Source: Holophagales bacterium (GTDB lineage: Bacteria; Acidobacteriota; Thermoanaerobaculia; UBA5066). Taken from it: DNA of 64,000 nucleotides. A program made the translations under genes and the position numbers. The notes below the pieces were generated by a model. The model was not told where the DNA came from and did not search any database. It saw nothing but the letters and a program-made list of their open reading frames with translations. The DNA lies in NCBI GenBank assembly GCA_016719485.1, contig JADJZB010000025.1:147903-211902 (forward strand), written 5' to 3'. Below are positions 7,583 to 16,492 of the stretch, in pieces (the first letter of the stretch is position 1; every line of letters starts with the position of its first letter).

Positions 7583-9891
7583 CGGCGCCTGCCGTTTCGC
7601 AGCAGGAATGCCGCGCCTGCGAGAGAAAGGAGCGTGACGGCACCCCCCACCGCGATGGAGCGGTTCTCGTAGGAGAGGACGACGTCGTGCGCACCGGCTG
7701 GAACGCCCAGGGCCGTGAGGAAGCCGTCGGCCCGCCTGGTCGCGACCGGAACTCCGTCGATGCGCGCCTTCCACGACGGGTCCAGGGCGAGCGCCACGAC
7801 CAGGAGCCCGCCGGGCGGGTCGACCCGGACCCGCAGCCGGTGACGGTGGTTCGTTCGCTCGAGAACCTCGACCTCCCCCTTTCCGAACGGGAGGGGCGCA
7901 CCGGTCCCCTCGAGCACCGTATCCGCGAGCGGGTCGGGGGGCGCGGGAACGGTGAGACCGGACGGGGCGAAGATCGCGCGGGAGACGAGGGAATGCTCGG
8001 TCCTCGCCCGGTCGATCGCCACGATCCGCCCACGGCCGAACCGGGCCGTCTCGCGAACGCCCACGGGACCGGGCCCGGCGTCATCGGTCCGTCCCGCCGT
8101 GACGCCGATCGTTCGCAGGCGCCGTACTTTCTCCTCGCCCCAGGGCAGACGGGCGAGCGCCGCGGCGAACGCGACGGCCTGCGGCGGCGACATCCTGTCG
8201 ACGTCGTTGTCCCCGCCGTACCTCAGGCCGAAGACCGCTCCCGTGAGGGGCCGCAGCGGGTCGAGCCCGCCCCGTTCGAACGCGAGAGCCGTCGCCCGCG
8301 CCGCGTCGTCCGCGCCGTCGGCGTGGAAGCGCCCGCCGCGGGCCGCCGACAGCGCGGCCCGAACCTCCGCAGGAGGGTTCGTGTAGAAGTCCGCCGGTCC
8401 GGCGGGTGCCGACCCGGTGACGCGACGTCCCGCGTCGAAGAGGAAGAGCGCGGCGCCGATCGCGAAGGCCGCGCGCAGAGAGAGCCGACCCGAGCGGACG
8501 AGGCGCGGCAGGAGCGCGAGCAGGAGCGCGGTGGCCACGCCTGCGAGAAGGACCGGGCGGAGCAGGGTGGCGGCCCGATCCGCAATGACGTCCGGCCCCG
8601 CCAGTCCCGACACGCGGAGGAGAGAGGCGAGCGCCTCCGGCGCGACGAGCGCGAGGAGCGTCGGACCGGCCAGGAGAGCGGCGAGGACGGCCGCCGCGAG
8701 AGAGAGCCGCCGCGGAGCCGCCGGGTCGTCGCTCAGCCGGTCGACTCCGACGGCCGCTGCGCCGCACAGGCCGAACGTCGCGAGGATCCACCACTTTTCC
8801 GGGTACCTCAGGATCGGAAGCGCCCCGAGGAACGCTCCGACCGGAGGGACGAACCGTCCGAACGACAGGACCGCCGCCAGGCCCGCGAGGCCGAGCGCGG
8901 CCCGGCCACGGGAGTCTCCCAGCGCGCCTGCGGCCAGGACGAGCGGGACGAGACCGAGGGCGAGGTCGTGGAAGTAGGGGTTCCCCGCGTCGAACGTCGA
9001 GGCTCCCCAGTAGTCGCGGTCGTCCTCGGCCTGTGGGTCGCCCGTCAGGCGGGGCTCGAGGAGCGTCAGCACGCGGGCGGGACGGACGGACCAGAAGAGC
9101 GCTCCCTCCTCGGCGCGCATCTGCGTGGCGCGGGCCGAGCGGCCGAGCTCCCCCGCCGTCGGGAGGAGCTGGACGGCGGCGATTCCCGTCGACAGGAGCG
9201 CCGCCGCGGCGAGCGCGAGGAAGCGCCCGCGGGCGTGCGGCCACAGACCCGCCCGCGCGTCGAGACCGGAGCGCAGGAGGGCGAGCACCGTCGCGCCCGC
9301 TGCCCCGGTCGCGGTGACGACCGGCTCTCCACCCAGGAGCGAGAGGCCGAGGGCGAGCCCTGCGATCCCCACCCGCCTCCGCGCTCCCCGGGCGTCGGAC
9401 GGGTCGAGCGTCCCGAGCGCCACGAGTGCCAGCGGGATGGGCGCAGCGGACGCGACGGTCGTGGTGAGGAGCGGCACCGTCTGGAAGACGCCCGAGAACA
9501 GGAGGACGCTCCCTCCCGCGAGCGCGGCCCCGCGCGAAACGCCGAGCCATCGCAGCGCCGCGTAAGAGAGGAGGAGGACGAGGGCGACGTGGAGGAGGAA
9601 GAGGCCCGTCGTCCCGGCGAGCGGCACGAGCCAGGTGCCCGGCCAGAAGACGGCGGCGTTCGGGTTCGCTGCGAGCGCGCGCCCCGCGCCGGTGGCGTCG
9701 TTCCAGAGCGGCAGCTCTCCGGCCGAGAGAAGGCGCGCGGTGACCTCCCGGAGCGGGACGAAGAAGAACCCCGCGTCGCGCGAGACGACGCTCCCCCCGA
9801 GAAGGTAGTCGTGGAACCTGAAGGCGGCGGCGCCGAGGAGCGCCGCGGGGGCGGCGAAGGGAGCGAGCCGGGCGAGGCGCCCCGGCGTCAC
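7579..9891 (-). CDS. YfhO-like polytopic membrane protein (first of a tandem pair)
   Basis: A 770-residue multi-pass membrane protein with the same plan as its downstream neighbour: an N-terminal segment reading FVPLREVTARLL followed by PLWNDATGAGRALAANPNAA, a middle motif LRYPEKWWILATFGL, and a periplasmic beta-domain ending in GAHDVVLSYENRS and a terminal helix. The GTG start at 9891 overlaps the stop of the GT2-methyltransferase gene as GTGA. Position between a polyprenyl-sugar synthase and a peptidase suggests transfer of a lipid-linked sugar to an envelope polymer or protein, which is inferred from family and context only. Confidence 0.82.
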   Translation of the reverse strand: MTPGRLARLAPFAAPAALLGAAAFRFHDYLLGGSVVSRDAGFFFVPLREVTARLLSAGELPLWNDATGAGRALAANPNAAVFWPGTWLVPLAGTTGLFLLHVALVLLLSYAALRWLGVSRGAALAGGSVLLFSGVFQTVPLLTTTVASAAPIPLALVALGTLDPSDARGARRRVGIAGLALGLSLLGGEPVVTATGAAGATVLALLRSGLDARAGLWPHARGRFLALAAAALLSTGIAAVQLLPTAGELGRSARATQMRAEEGALFWSVRPARVLTLLEPRLTGDPQAEDDRDYWGASTFDAGNPYFHDLALGLVPLVLAAGALGDSRGRAALGLAGLAAVLSFGRFVPPVGAFLGALPILRYPEKWWILATFGLCGAAAVGVDRLSDDPAAPRRLSLAAAVLAALLAGPTLLALVAPEALASLLRVSGLAGPDVIADRAATLLRPVLLAGVATALLLALLPRLVRSGRLSLRAAFAIGAALFLFDAGRRVTGSAPAGPADFYTNPPAEVRAALSAARGGRFHADGADDAARATALAFERGGLDPLRPLTGAVFGLRYGGDNDVDRMSPPQAVAFAAALARLPWGEEKVRRLRTIGVTAGRTDDAGPGPVGVRETARFGRGRIVAIDRARTEHSLVSRAIFAPSGLTVPAPPDPLADTVLEGTGAPLPFGKGEVEVLERTNHRHRLRVRVDPPGGLLVVALALDPSWKARIDGVPVATRRADGFLTALGVPAGAHDVVLSYENRSIAVGGAVTLLSLAGAAFLLRNGRRR

Positions 9892-11291
9892 GCCTTCCGC
9901 GCCAGGACGAGAAGCGACATCCCGAACGAGGGATCGGTCTTCTCCTCGAGCTTCAGCAGCGGGAGGAGCCATCGGAACGCCGCGAGCTGCCCCTTCGGCA
10001 GGACCTTCCGCTTCAGGACCCGCGAGTTGAGCCACCAGCCGAAGACTCCCGGCCGGTTCAGGAAACGGATCTTCTCGATCTCGAACCCCGCGTTCGTCAC
10101 GAGGCGCTTCAGCTCGTCCCGCTCGTACCGGCGGAAGTGGTGGAGGTGGACGTCGAGCGTTCCGTAGAGAGCCTTCAGCGACGGGACGAGCAGGACGAGC
10201 CGGCCGTCCTTCGGAAGGACCGACGCGAAGTCGCGCAGCGTGCCACCGTCGTCCTCGATGTGCTCGAGGACGTTCAGGCAGACGATCGTGTCGACCTTCT
10301 CGGCCGCGAGCTCGGAGCGGTCCGCGTCGGCGAGGGGAAAGCGGTACGAGGCGATCCTGACGTTCGAGCGGTCTCCGAACTTCGCCTTCAGCTCGCGGAC
10401 GTAGTGGATCTCGACGTCCGACGCCACGACGCGTTCGCGGTCGACGAAGAACCGCGTCTGGTTGCCGACGCCCGAGCCGACCTCCAGGACCCGCTGTCCG
10501 AGCGCGGCGTCGAAACGGTCGTGGAGCCAGGCGTTGTAGGGCGCGAGCTTCTCCATCCTCCGGAGCGTCATCCCGCCCACGTCCCCCCGCGGGGCCTCCC
10601 AGCGGAAGAACTTCAGGATGACCCAGACGGCCTGGAGGGCGTCCTTGAAGCCGATCTTCTTGCCCTCCTCGTACGTCCGGCCGTGGTACGAGATCGGAAT
10701 CTCGAAGATCCGCGCGTGCATCCGGGAAACCTTGCAGGTGATCTCGGGCTCGATTCCGAACCGCTTCGACTGCAGGTCGAGCCGGTCGACGACGGAGCGC
10801 GTCATCACCTTGTAGCAGGTCTCCATGTCCGTCAGGTTCAGGTTCGTGAACATGTTGGACATGAGAGTCAGGAGCCGGTTCCCCATCGCGTGCCAGAAGT
10901 AGAGGACCCGGTGCCCGCCCGGGTGACCGAGGAACCGCGAGCCGTAGACGACGTCCGCCTCTCCTTCGAGGACCGGCCGGAGGAGACCCGGAATCTCGCG
11001 CGGGTCGTACTCGAGATCCGCGTCCTGGATGACGACGAGGTCGCCCGTCGAGGCGCGCAGCCCGGCCCAGACCGCCGCCCCCTTCCCGAGGTTGCACGGC
11101 TGGAATACGGCGCGGATGCCGTCCCGGCCGTCCAGCTCGCGGAGGATGTCGCGCGTGCCGTCCGTCGACCCGTCGTCGACGATGACGAGCTCCTTCTCGA
11201 TGGGCCCGAGGTCGACGGCGAGAACCCGGGCGACGATCTCGCGGAGGGTCTTCCGCTCGTTGTAGGCGGGCATGATGATCGACAGCTTCAC
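9888..11291 (-). CDS. GT2 glycosyltransferase fused to a SAM-dependent methyltransferase
   Basis: A 467-residue two-domain protein. Residues 1 to about 240 form a DPM/GtrB-like GT2 domain: MPAYNERKTL, VDDGSTDGT and the metal-binding DADLEYDP. Residues about 245-460 form a class I methyltransferase with motif I VLEVGSGVGN at 268-277, LNVLEH as a motif IV-like segment, and HHFRRYERDEL. DPM-like GT2 enzymes load a sugar from NDP-sugar onto polyprenyl phosphate at the cytoplasmic face; the fused domain could methylate the same glycan or lipid. GTG start at 11291, overlapping the upstream stop as GTGA. It would supply donor to the GT-C and YfhO-like proteins of the same operon. The function of the methyltransferase half is unknown. 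Confidence 0.88.
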   Translation of the reverse strand: MKLSIIMPAYNERKTLREIVARVLAVDLGPIEKELVIVDDGSTDGTRDILRELDGRDGIRAVFQPCNLGKGAAVWAGLRASTGDLVVIQDADLEYDPREIPGLLRPVLEGEADVVYGSRFLGHPGGHRVLYFWHAMGNRLLTLMSNMFTNLNLTDMETCYKVMTRSVVDRLDLQSKRFGIEPEITCKVSRMHARIFEIPISYHGRTYEEGKKIGFKDALQAVWVILKFFRWEAPRGDVGGMTLRRMEKLAPYNAWLHDRFDAALGQRVLEVGSGVGNQTRFFVDRERVVASDVEIHYVRELKAKFGDRSNVRIASYRFPLADADRSELAAEKVDTIVCLNVLEHIEDDGGTLRDFASVLPKDGRLVLLVPSLKALYGTLDVHLHHFRRYERDELKRLVTNAGFEIEKIRFLNRPGVFGWWLNSRVLKRKVLPKGQLAAFRWLLPLLKLEEKTDPSFGMSLLVLARKA

Positions 11292-13015
11292 GGCGGCGGA
11301 GTCCTCTCCTCGGGCAGGCGGTAAAGGAGGATCGAGTATCCCACGCGCCCCTCCCGCGTCCCCCGTTCCGCCAGCGCTCGGCGCAGCCGCTGGTAGCCCA
11401 CCGCGCGGGGCACGTCCCCGTGGAAGGCCATCAGCTCCGGACCGGCCGCGAGCAGGAACGAGGAGACCGCGTAGAGCCCGGGGGTCAGTGGCGTCGTCGC
11501 GGCGTCGAAGAGGCGGGCCTTCGGGACGTCGTGCCTCGGGTCCGCGCCACCGAAGTACGCGACCGTCGTGCCGGCCACGTCGCCGCGCCGTTCGAGCTCG
11601 CGAGCGAGCCGGACGAGGTCCTGGCCCCAGTCGAGGTTCGAGTCGTTCAGCCAGAGGTGCCCACGGGACGGCCCCCCCGCGGCGACGTTGAAGAAAGAGA
11701 TCTCGTGGGGGTGGACGGCGAGGGTCTCGCCCGCCTGGAGCAACCCGAGCCCGGCGAGCACCGCCGCACCCACGTTGCGGGAGAACCCGCGCGTGATCGC
11801 GACCGTCGAGGCGACCGCGAGCAGCGGCACGGCGGGCAGGACGTGCCTCACGCCGATGTTGTAGCTGCTCGCCGCGCTCGCGAGAAAGACGTAGGCGGGC
11901 GGGAGGAGGAAGACGAGGGCGCCGAAGCCGGGCCGGACGCGCCGCGCGGCGACCAGCCCCGCGGCGACGAGGAGCGCGGCGAGGTAGCCGACCGAGGACT
12001 TCACGAGGAACGCGACCGGGAAGTACGAGGGGAATCCCTCGATCGAGACTTCTCTCCGAAAGACGTTGATCCCGCCTCCCCGCCGGTTCTGTTCCGCGAC
12101 GCCGGCGAGCCCGGCCACGTAGTGCCCCGCGGGCGGGAGAAGACGAGAGATGCGGGCGACTCGCTCCACGGTCCCGGAGGACGCCAGCCGGCCGAGGAGG
12201 AAGTACCGGGCCGATCTCTCCGCCTCGGCAGACGGCATGTTCCGCATCGAGACGGCATAGACCCCGAGCAGGACGGCCCCGGCCACTCCCGATGCGAGGA
12301 GCAGTCCTCCGAGCGGCGCCAGCGAGAAGCGCCCCGTCTCCCGGCGGCCCGCGAGGAGCCGCACGAGAACGAGGACGAGGAGGATCGGGACGAGGAAGAC
12401 CGCCGTGAACTTCGCCGAGAGGGAGAGGCCGAGGAGGAGGCCGGTTCCCGCCCACCGGAGCGCGGACGGGCGCATCAGCGCCCGGTGCGCCGCCACGACG
12501 GTCGCCAGGAAGCCGAGGGCCGCGACGACGTCGGTGTGGAGGAAGGCCGCGTGGGCGACGAGCGTCGGCTCGAAGGCGAGGAGGAGCGCCGTACCGAGGC
12601 CGGCCACGGGCCCGGCCGCCCGCCACGCGGCGAAAGAGGCGAGGAGGACGACCCCGACGAAGAGAAGAGGGAAGGGCCGGCGTGCGGCCGCGAGGAGCCG
12701 CTCCGGCGGGATCTCGTTCTGGTAGAGGAACGGCTGGGGCGACTCCGCGGTCCGGAAGCTGAAGGGGGCTGGGAGCCGGGGCGGGCGGGCTCCCGCGAGA
12801 CCGGCCGAAACCCCCGCGAGGAGCTTGGCGAGCGGGGGATGCTCGAGGTTCGCCCAGTAGGTCCCGGAGAGTGCGTACTCGCAGCCGGCGAGCGCGTGGA
12901 ACGGCTCGTCCATCGTGGCGCTGTCGAGCCGCTGGTGGTCGACGGCGAGCAGCGCGCCCAGGAGCGCGAGGAGGACGGCTCCCGCCGCCGCGGCCCGGCC
13001 GAGAGGACGCATCAT
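11288..13015 (-). CDS. GT39/PMT-like polytopic glycosyltransferase
   Basis: A 575-residue GT-C membrane enzyme. The first loop carries the acidic catalytic motif in ATMDEPFH and the following NLEHPPLAKLLAG, a hallmark of PMT/GT39-type enzymes that use polyprenyl-phosphate sugars. About ten to twelve hydrophobic segments follow, then a periplasmic tail with LNDSNLDWGQDL, common in this group. Two ATGs stand in tandem at 13015 and 13012; no clear ribosome site precedes either, so the mRNA may be leaderless. It is the first gene of the six-gene minus operon and is divergent from the STT3-like gene with only 26 bases or fewer between starts. Confidence 0.85.
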   Translation of the reverse strand: MMRPLGRAAAAGAVLLALLGALLAVDHQRLDSATMDEPFHALAGCEYALSGTYWANLEHPPLAKLLAGVSAGLAGARPPRLPAPFSFRTAESPQPFLYQNEIPPERLLAAARRPFPLLFVGVVLLASFAAWRAAGPVAGLGTALLLAFEPTLVAHAAFLHTDVVAALGFLATVVAAHRALMRPSALRWAGTGLLLGLSLSAKFTAVFLVPILLVLVLVRLLAGRRETGRFSLAPLGGLLLASGVAGAVLLGVYAVSMRNMPSAEAERSARYFLLGRLASSGTVERVARISRLLPPAGHYVAGLAGVAEQNRRGGGINVFRREVSIEGFPSYFPVAFLVKSSVGYLAALLVAAGLVAARRVRPGFGALVFLLPPAYVFLASAASSYNIGVRHVLPAVPLLAVASTVAITRGFSRNVGAAVLAGLGLLQAGETLAVHPHEISFFNVAAGGPSRGHLWLNDSNLDWGQDLVRLARELERRGDVAGTTVAYFGGADPRHDVPKARLFDAATTPLTPGLYAVSSFLLAAGPELMAFHGDVPRAVGYQRLRRALAERGTREGRVGYSILLYRLPEERTPPP

Positions 13016-13041
13016 CTGGCGTGAAGTGTAAGACTCGGCAG

Positions 13042-15030
13042 GTGAGGTCTCTCCGGACGACACGCGCGGAGCTGTTCTGGCTCGGCGGCGCCTTTCTCCT
13101 CGCCCTGGCCGTCCGCCTTCTCTCGCTCCCCGCGGCCACGACGGGCGGACTCCGCCTCGCCTCGCCGGACTCGTATGCCCACCTCCGCCGGTCGACCGCC
13201 GTCGCGCGGAGGTTTCCGCGCGTTCCGGTCCGCGACGCGTGGCTGAACCACCCGGAGGGCGGCATCTACATCTGGCCGCCCGCCTTCGACCTGCTCGCGG
13301 GTGGCACGGCCCGTCTCGCCTACGGAGCCGACGCCACGCAGGACGAGGTCGCACGGGTGCTGGCGACGCTCCCGCCCCTCCTCGGGGCGCTCCACGTCGT
13401 CCCCCTCTTCTACCTGGCCCGGCGCGTGCTCTCCCGCCGGCGGGCGATCCTCGCGGTCTCCGGCTACGCTCTCGTTCCCGCCGCGGCGATCTGGAGCCAG
13501 TTCGGCCACGGTGACCACCACGTCGCCGAAGCCCTTCTCCTCCTGCTCCTCCTCCTCGCCCTCGCGAGGGCACGCGGCGAGGGGCTTGCACCCGGCTCCT
13601 CCCTGCGCCGGGCGGTCCTGGCCGGCGGTGCCGTCGCCGCGATGGTTCTCACGTGGCAGGGAGCGGTCTTCGCCGCCGCCCTGGCATTCCTCTGGGCCGC
13701 CCTCGCCCTCCGTCCGCGCGATGCCACGCTTCTCGCCCTTTCCGCGACCAGCCTCACGGCCCTCGGAACGCTGCCGTACGCCGCGGGCCTCGACCTGCCG
13801 TTCACCTTCGTCTCCTTCGGCTGGTTCCAGCCCGCGCTCCTCCTCGCGGGCTCGGCCGCCGTCGCGGTCATCGCCACCTTCCGCGCGCAGGGAGCGGCCC
13901 GAAGCGCCTTCGCGGGGCTCGCGCTCCTCCTCGCGGCGGCGACGGTCCCCTTCGCGCCGCCTCTGTCCTCCGCCGTCCTGCGGGGATCCCGGTACGTCGC
14001 CGTCCACGCGGCGGGCGTCAGCGTCGACGAGATGGACCGCGGCGGCTACCTCTCCTACCCGAAGGACTTCCTCGCCGTCATCGCCGAGGCGCGCCCCCTC
14101 GTGAGGCCGCCGCTGGGCGCGACCCTGCGCGCGGCGGTGGAGGAGCTCTCTCCCGGCTTCGTCCTCCTTCCCTTCGCCGTCGTCCTCTGGGCCCGCCGGC
14201 GCGCCGACCGGCGGCTCCTCGCTCTCTTCGGCGGCGTCCTCTTCGTGATGGCGCTCTCGCAGCAACGCAACGTCTACTACCTCGCGCCGCTGGCCGCGCT
14301 CGCCCTGGCCGAAGCGCTCGCCCGGCTCGCCCCGCGCGGACGGATGCGTCCCGCAGCCGCGGCGGCCACGGCGGCAGCCCTCCTCGTCGTTCTACCGGGC
14401 CTGCCGCACTACGGGCGGGTCGTGCGGTACGCCGGCGCGCCGGGAACCGACCTCGTGGAGACTCTCGCCCGCCTGCGCACCCTCGCACCGCCCCCCGCGG
14501 ACCCTGCCGCCTTCCCTCAGCCCCTGACCGGGTCCATTCCAGGGGTCTTCGCTCCCTGGTCCGCGGGGCACTTCGTCACCGCGCTCACCGGATACCCGGC
14601 CGCCGCCGACCCGTTCGGGTACGGCTGGCGACGGCAGGCGCGCCTCTTCACGGCGACGGACGACGGCGAGGCGGAGCGGATCCTCGACGACGCGCGCTGC
14701 GGCTGGCTCTTCACGACCGACCTGCGGGCCGTCCTCCCCGCGTACGCGGGCGCGGCCGGACGGCAGGGCACGCCCCCCGACGCGACGTTCTCCGTGCGTG
14801 TCCACGAGTCGCCCACGGCGAGTCCCGTCCCATTCCTGGAGCTCGCCCTCGATTCGCGGACGGCCTACCGCTCGCCCGACGGGAGAGTCGTGCCCCGCTT
14901 CCGGGTCTGGCGCGTCAGAACGGCCACGCAGAGGGCGGCAGGGTCTCTTCCAGAGCCTTCCGCGCCCCGAGCCGCGGCGGAACCGGCACCCCCGCCGGCA
15001 TCGAGCGCGCGAGCGCCCCTCCCCTGGTGA
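13042..15030 (+). CDS. STT3/AglB-like oligosaccharyltransferase-type membrane protein
   Basis: About 662 residues. The first external loop has SPDSYAHLR, matching the DxYxHLR acidic motif of STT3/PglB/AglB, and a later segment SQFGHGDHHVAEALL matches the conserved SxxGxxDHHxxE motif. About eleven to thirteen membrane segments follow. The C-terminal soluble part holds APWSAGHFVTALTGYP in the place of the WWDYG acceptor-sequon motif, so that motif is degenerate. The family moves lipid-linked glycans to protein Asn residues; with a changed WWDYG this member may use another acceptor. Start is uncertain: GTG at 13042 or 13021, neither with a clear ribosome site. The final ~38 residues overlap the opposite gene by 116 bases and are low-complexity Ala/Pro. 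Confidence 0.72.
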   Translation: MRSLRTTRAELFWLGGAFLLALAVRLLSLPAATTGGLRLASPDSYAHLRRSTAVARRFPRVPVRDAWLNHPEGGIYIWPPAFDLLAGGTARLAYGADATQDEVARVLATLPPLLGALHVVPLFYLARRVLSRRRAILAVSGYALVPAAAIWSQFGHGDHHVAEALLLLLLLLALARARGEGLAPGSSLRRAVLAGGAVAAMVLTWQGAVFAAALAFLWAALALRPRDATLLALSATSLTALGTLPYAAGLDLPFTFVSFGWFQPALLLAGSAAVAVIATFRAQGAARSAFAGLALLLAAATVPFAPPLSSAVLRGSRYVAVHAAGVSVDEMDRGGYLSYPKDFLAVIAEARPLVRPPLGATLRAAVEELSPGFVLLPFAVVLWARRRADRRLLALFGGVLFVMALSQQRNVYYLAPLAALALAEALARLAPRGRMRPAAAAATAAALLVVLPGLPHYGRVVRYAGAPGTDLVETLARLRTLAPPPADPAAFPQPLTGSIPGVFAPWSAGHFVTALTGYPAAADPFGYGWRRQARLFTATDDGEAERILDDARCGWLFTTDLRAVLPAYAGAAGRQGTPPDATFSVRVHESPTASPVPFLELALDSRTAYRSPDGRVVPRFRVWRVRTATQRAAGSLPEPSAPRAAAEPAPPPASSARAPLPW

Positions 15031-16480
15031 AGTAGACCTCCTCCACGTACCCGCGCTGCACCACGAGCGGCGGCGACAGGGGTGCGAGCAGCGGGAGCGC
15101 GAGGCCCGCGGCGGTCCAGAGGAAGGCCCCGGCGAGGAACGGGGCGAGCCTCTGCCGGCCGAAAGCCGCGAGGGCCGCCGCCAGAACCAGTACGAAGGGC
15201 GCGGCGATCGCGAGCGGCCGCCAGACGAAGTGGAAGAGGTTCGGCGCCACGAGTCCCTCCGAGAGGAGAGGCACCGCGAAGCTCCCCCAGGGGAGCGGGA
15301 ACCCGGGCGGGACGAAGGGGAAGACGAGCGTCGTGAGGGCGACTGCGGCCGTCGAGGCCCCGGCGAGGCCCGCGGCGAGCGGTCCCCACCTCACGTACGC
15401 CAGCGGAAGCAGGAGGAACGGGAGCGCCCCGACGAGATACCTCGCTCCGACGGTGAAGCCTCCGTGCCAGTTCGGATAGCCGCCGTAGGTCAGGAGGATG
15501 GCGACCGGAACGAGGACCAGCGCGGCAAAGCCTCTCGGAGGGAGGGTCCGGCGGGCGGCGACGAGGCCCGCGGGAGCGAGGAGCAGGAGCGGCGAGAAGA
15601 CGAGCAGGCCCTTCGACGGATCGAGGAGGAGCCGCGCGAGGATCCACGGGCGCGGGAGGCCGACTCCGAAGAGACCTTGCCGGGCCAGCTCCCGGAAGGC
15701 GGGGTCCTTCTCGAGCCCCGACGAGAGGACGAACGGGCTGCCGAAGCAGGCCGCGTTGTGCCCGGCGAGGAGCGCCGCGAAAGGAAGACCCCCGAGGACG
15801 ATCCTGAGGAGGCGCGCGGGAGCTCCCCACGCCGCAACCGCGACGAGGACGAGCGCCGGGATCGCCGCGGGGTACTCGGAAAGGACCGCGAGACCGAGCA
15901 GCGCCCCCGCCGCGAGCTCCCGGACGACGTCGGAGGATGCACGGGCCGGCGCGAAGAGGGCCGCCCAGGCGGCGAAGAGGCAGGCCGCGACGGACGCGTG
16001 CGCAAAGAGGAGCAGGGCGTACGCGAAGAGCGGGGTCGCGAAGAGGAGACCGAAGAGGGCTTCTCTTCGCCCGGCCTCCGGCGAGAGGCGCAGGAAGACG
16101 ACGGCGAGGAGGAGAACCGGAAGCGTCGCCCCCGCGAGGCGCATCGCGGTCAGCGAGGGGCGCAGGGAGGAAGCCGACGGGGCCCCCGCGAAGGTCCGGG
16201 CCGCGAGGTAGCCGGGAAGCGCCACCAGTGCCGTCCCCGGCGCCTTGTTCGAGTAGAGCCGCCCGTCGACCTCGGCGACGTCCTCCATCCGGGGGCCGAG
16301 GATCCGGGCCGGCCCCGTCACCTCGAGAGTCCCGTCCTCGACGACCGCCGCCGCGAGGGCCCATCGCGTGGTCTCGTTCGGCGAGACGAAGTGCGGAAAG
16401 ACGGGGACGACGAGGAGTGCGAGCAGGGCGAAGAGCCCCGCCACGATCCACGCTCCCGGGCTCCGCCGCAGAGTCGTCAT
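14915..16480 (-). CDS. GT-C-like polytopic membrane protein, probable glycosyltransferase
   Basis: A 521-residue protein with about ten membrane segments. The first loop contains SPNETTRWALAAAVVEDG and LYSNKAPGTALVALPGY, a combination found in an uncharacterised bacterial group related to GT39 enzymes. PNWHGGFTVGARYLVGALPF lies in the second half. The start ATG at 16480 has GGAGG three bases upstream, and that site sits inside the 12-base gap to the divergent GT2 gene. The 3' end overlaps the STT3-like gene by 116 bases tail-to-tail. The family assignment is loose and no sugar can be named. Confidence 0.7.
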   Translation of the reverse strand: MTTLRRSPGAWIVAGLFALLALLVVPVFPHFVSPNETTRWALAAAVVEDGTLEVTGPARILGPRMEDVAEVDGRLYSNKAPGTALVALPGYLAARTFAGAPSASSLRPSLTAMRLAGATLPVLLLAVVFLRLSPEAGRREALFGLLFATPLFAYALLLFAHASVAACLFAAWAALFAPARASSDVVRELAAGALLGLAVLSEYPAAIPALVLVAVAAWGAPARLLRIVLGGLPFAALLAGHNAACFGSPFVLSSGLEKDPAFRELARQGLFGVGLPRPWILARLLLDPSKGLLVFSPLLLLAPAGLVAARRTLPPRGFAALVLVPVAILLTYGGYPNWHGGFTVGARYLVGALPFLLLPLAYVRWGPLAAGLAGASTAAVALTTLVFPFVPPGFPLPWGSFAVPLLSEGLVAPNLFHFVWRPLAIAAPFVLVLAAALAAFGRQRLAPFLAGAFLWTAAGLALPLLAPLSPPLVVQRGYVEEVYFTRGGALARSMPAGVPVPPRLGARKALEETLPPSAWPF

Positions 16481-16492
16481 AATCCTCCGATC

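Noticed and set aside
4026..8084. A minus-strand open frame of over 1,300 codons
   Set aside because: Only the last 476 codons (M20 peptidase) resemble protein. The rest is Arg/Pro/Gly-rich shadow of the YfhO-like genes, typical of GC-rich DNA.
13015..13041. Shared divergent promoter in the gap between the GT39-like and STT3-like genes
   Set aside because: The gap is too short to hold two promoters plus leaders and no clear boxes are seen; starts may be leaderless or promoters internal.
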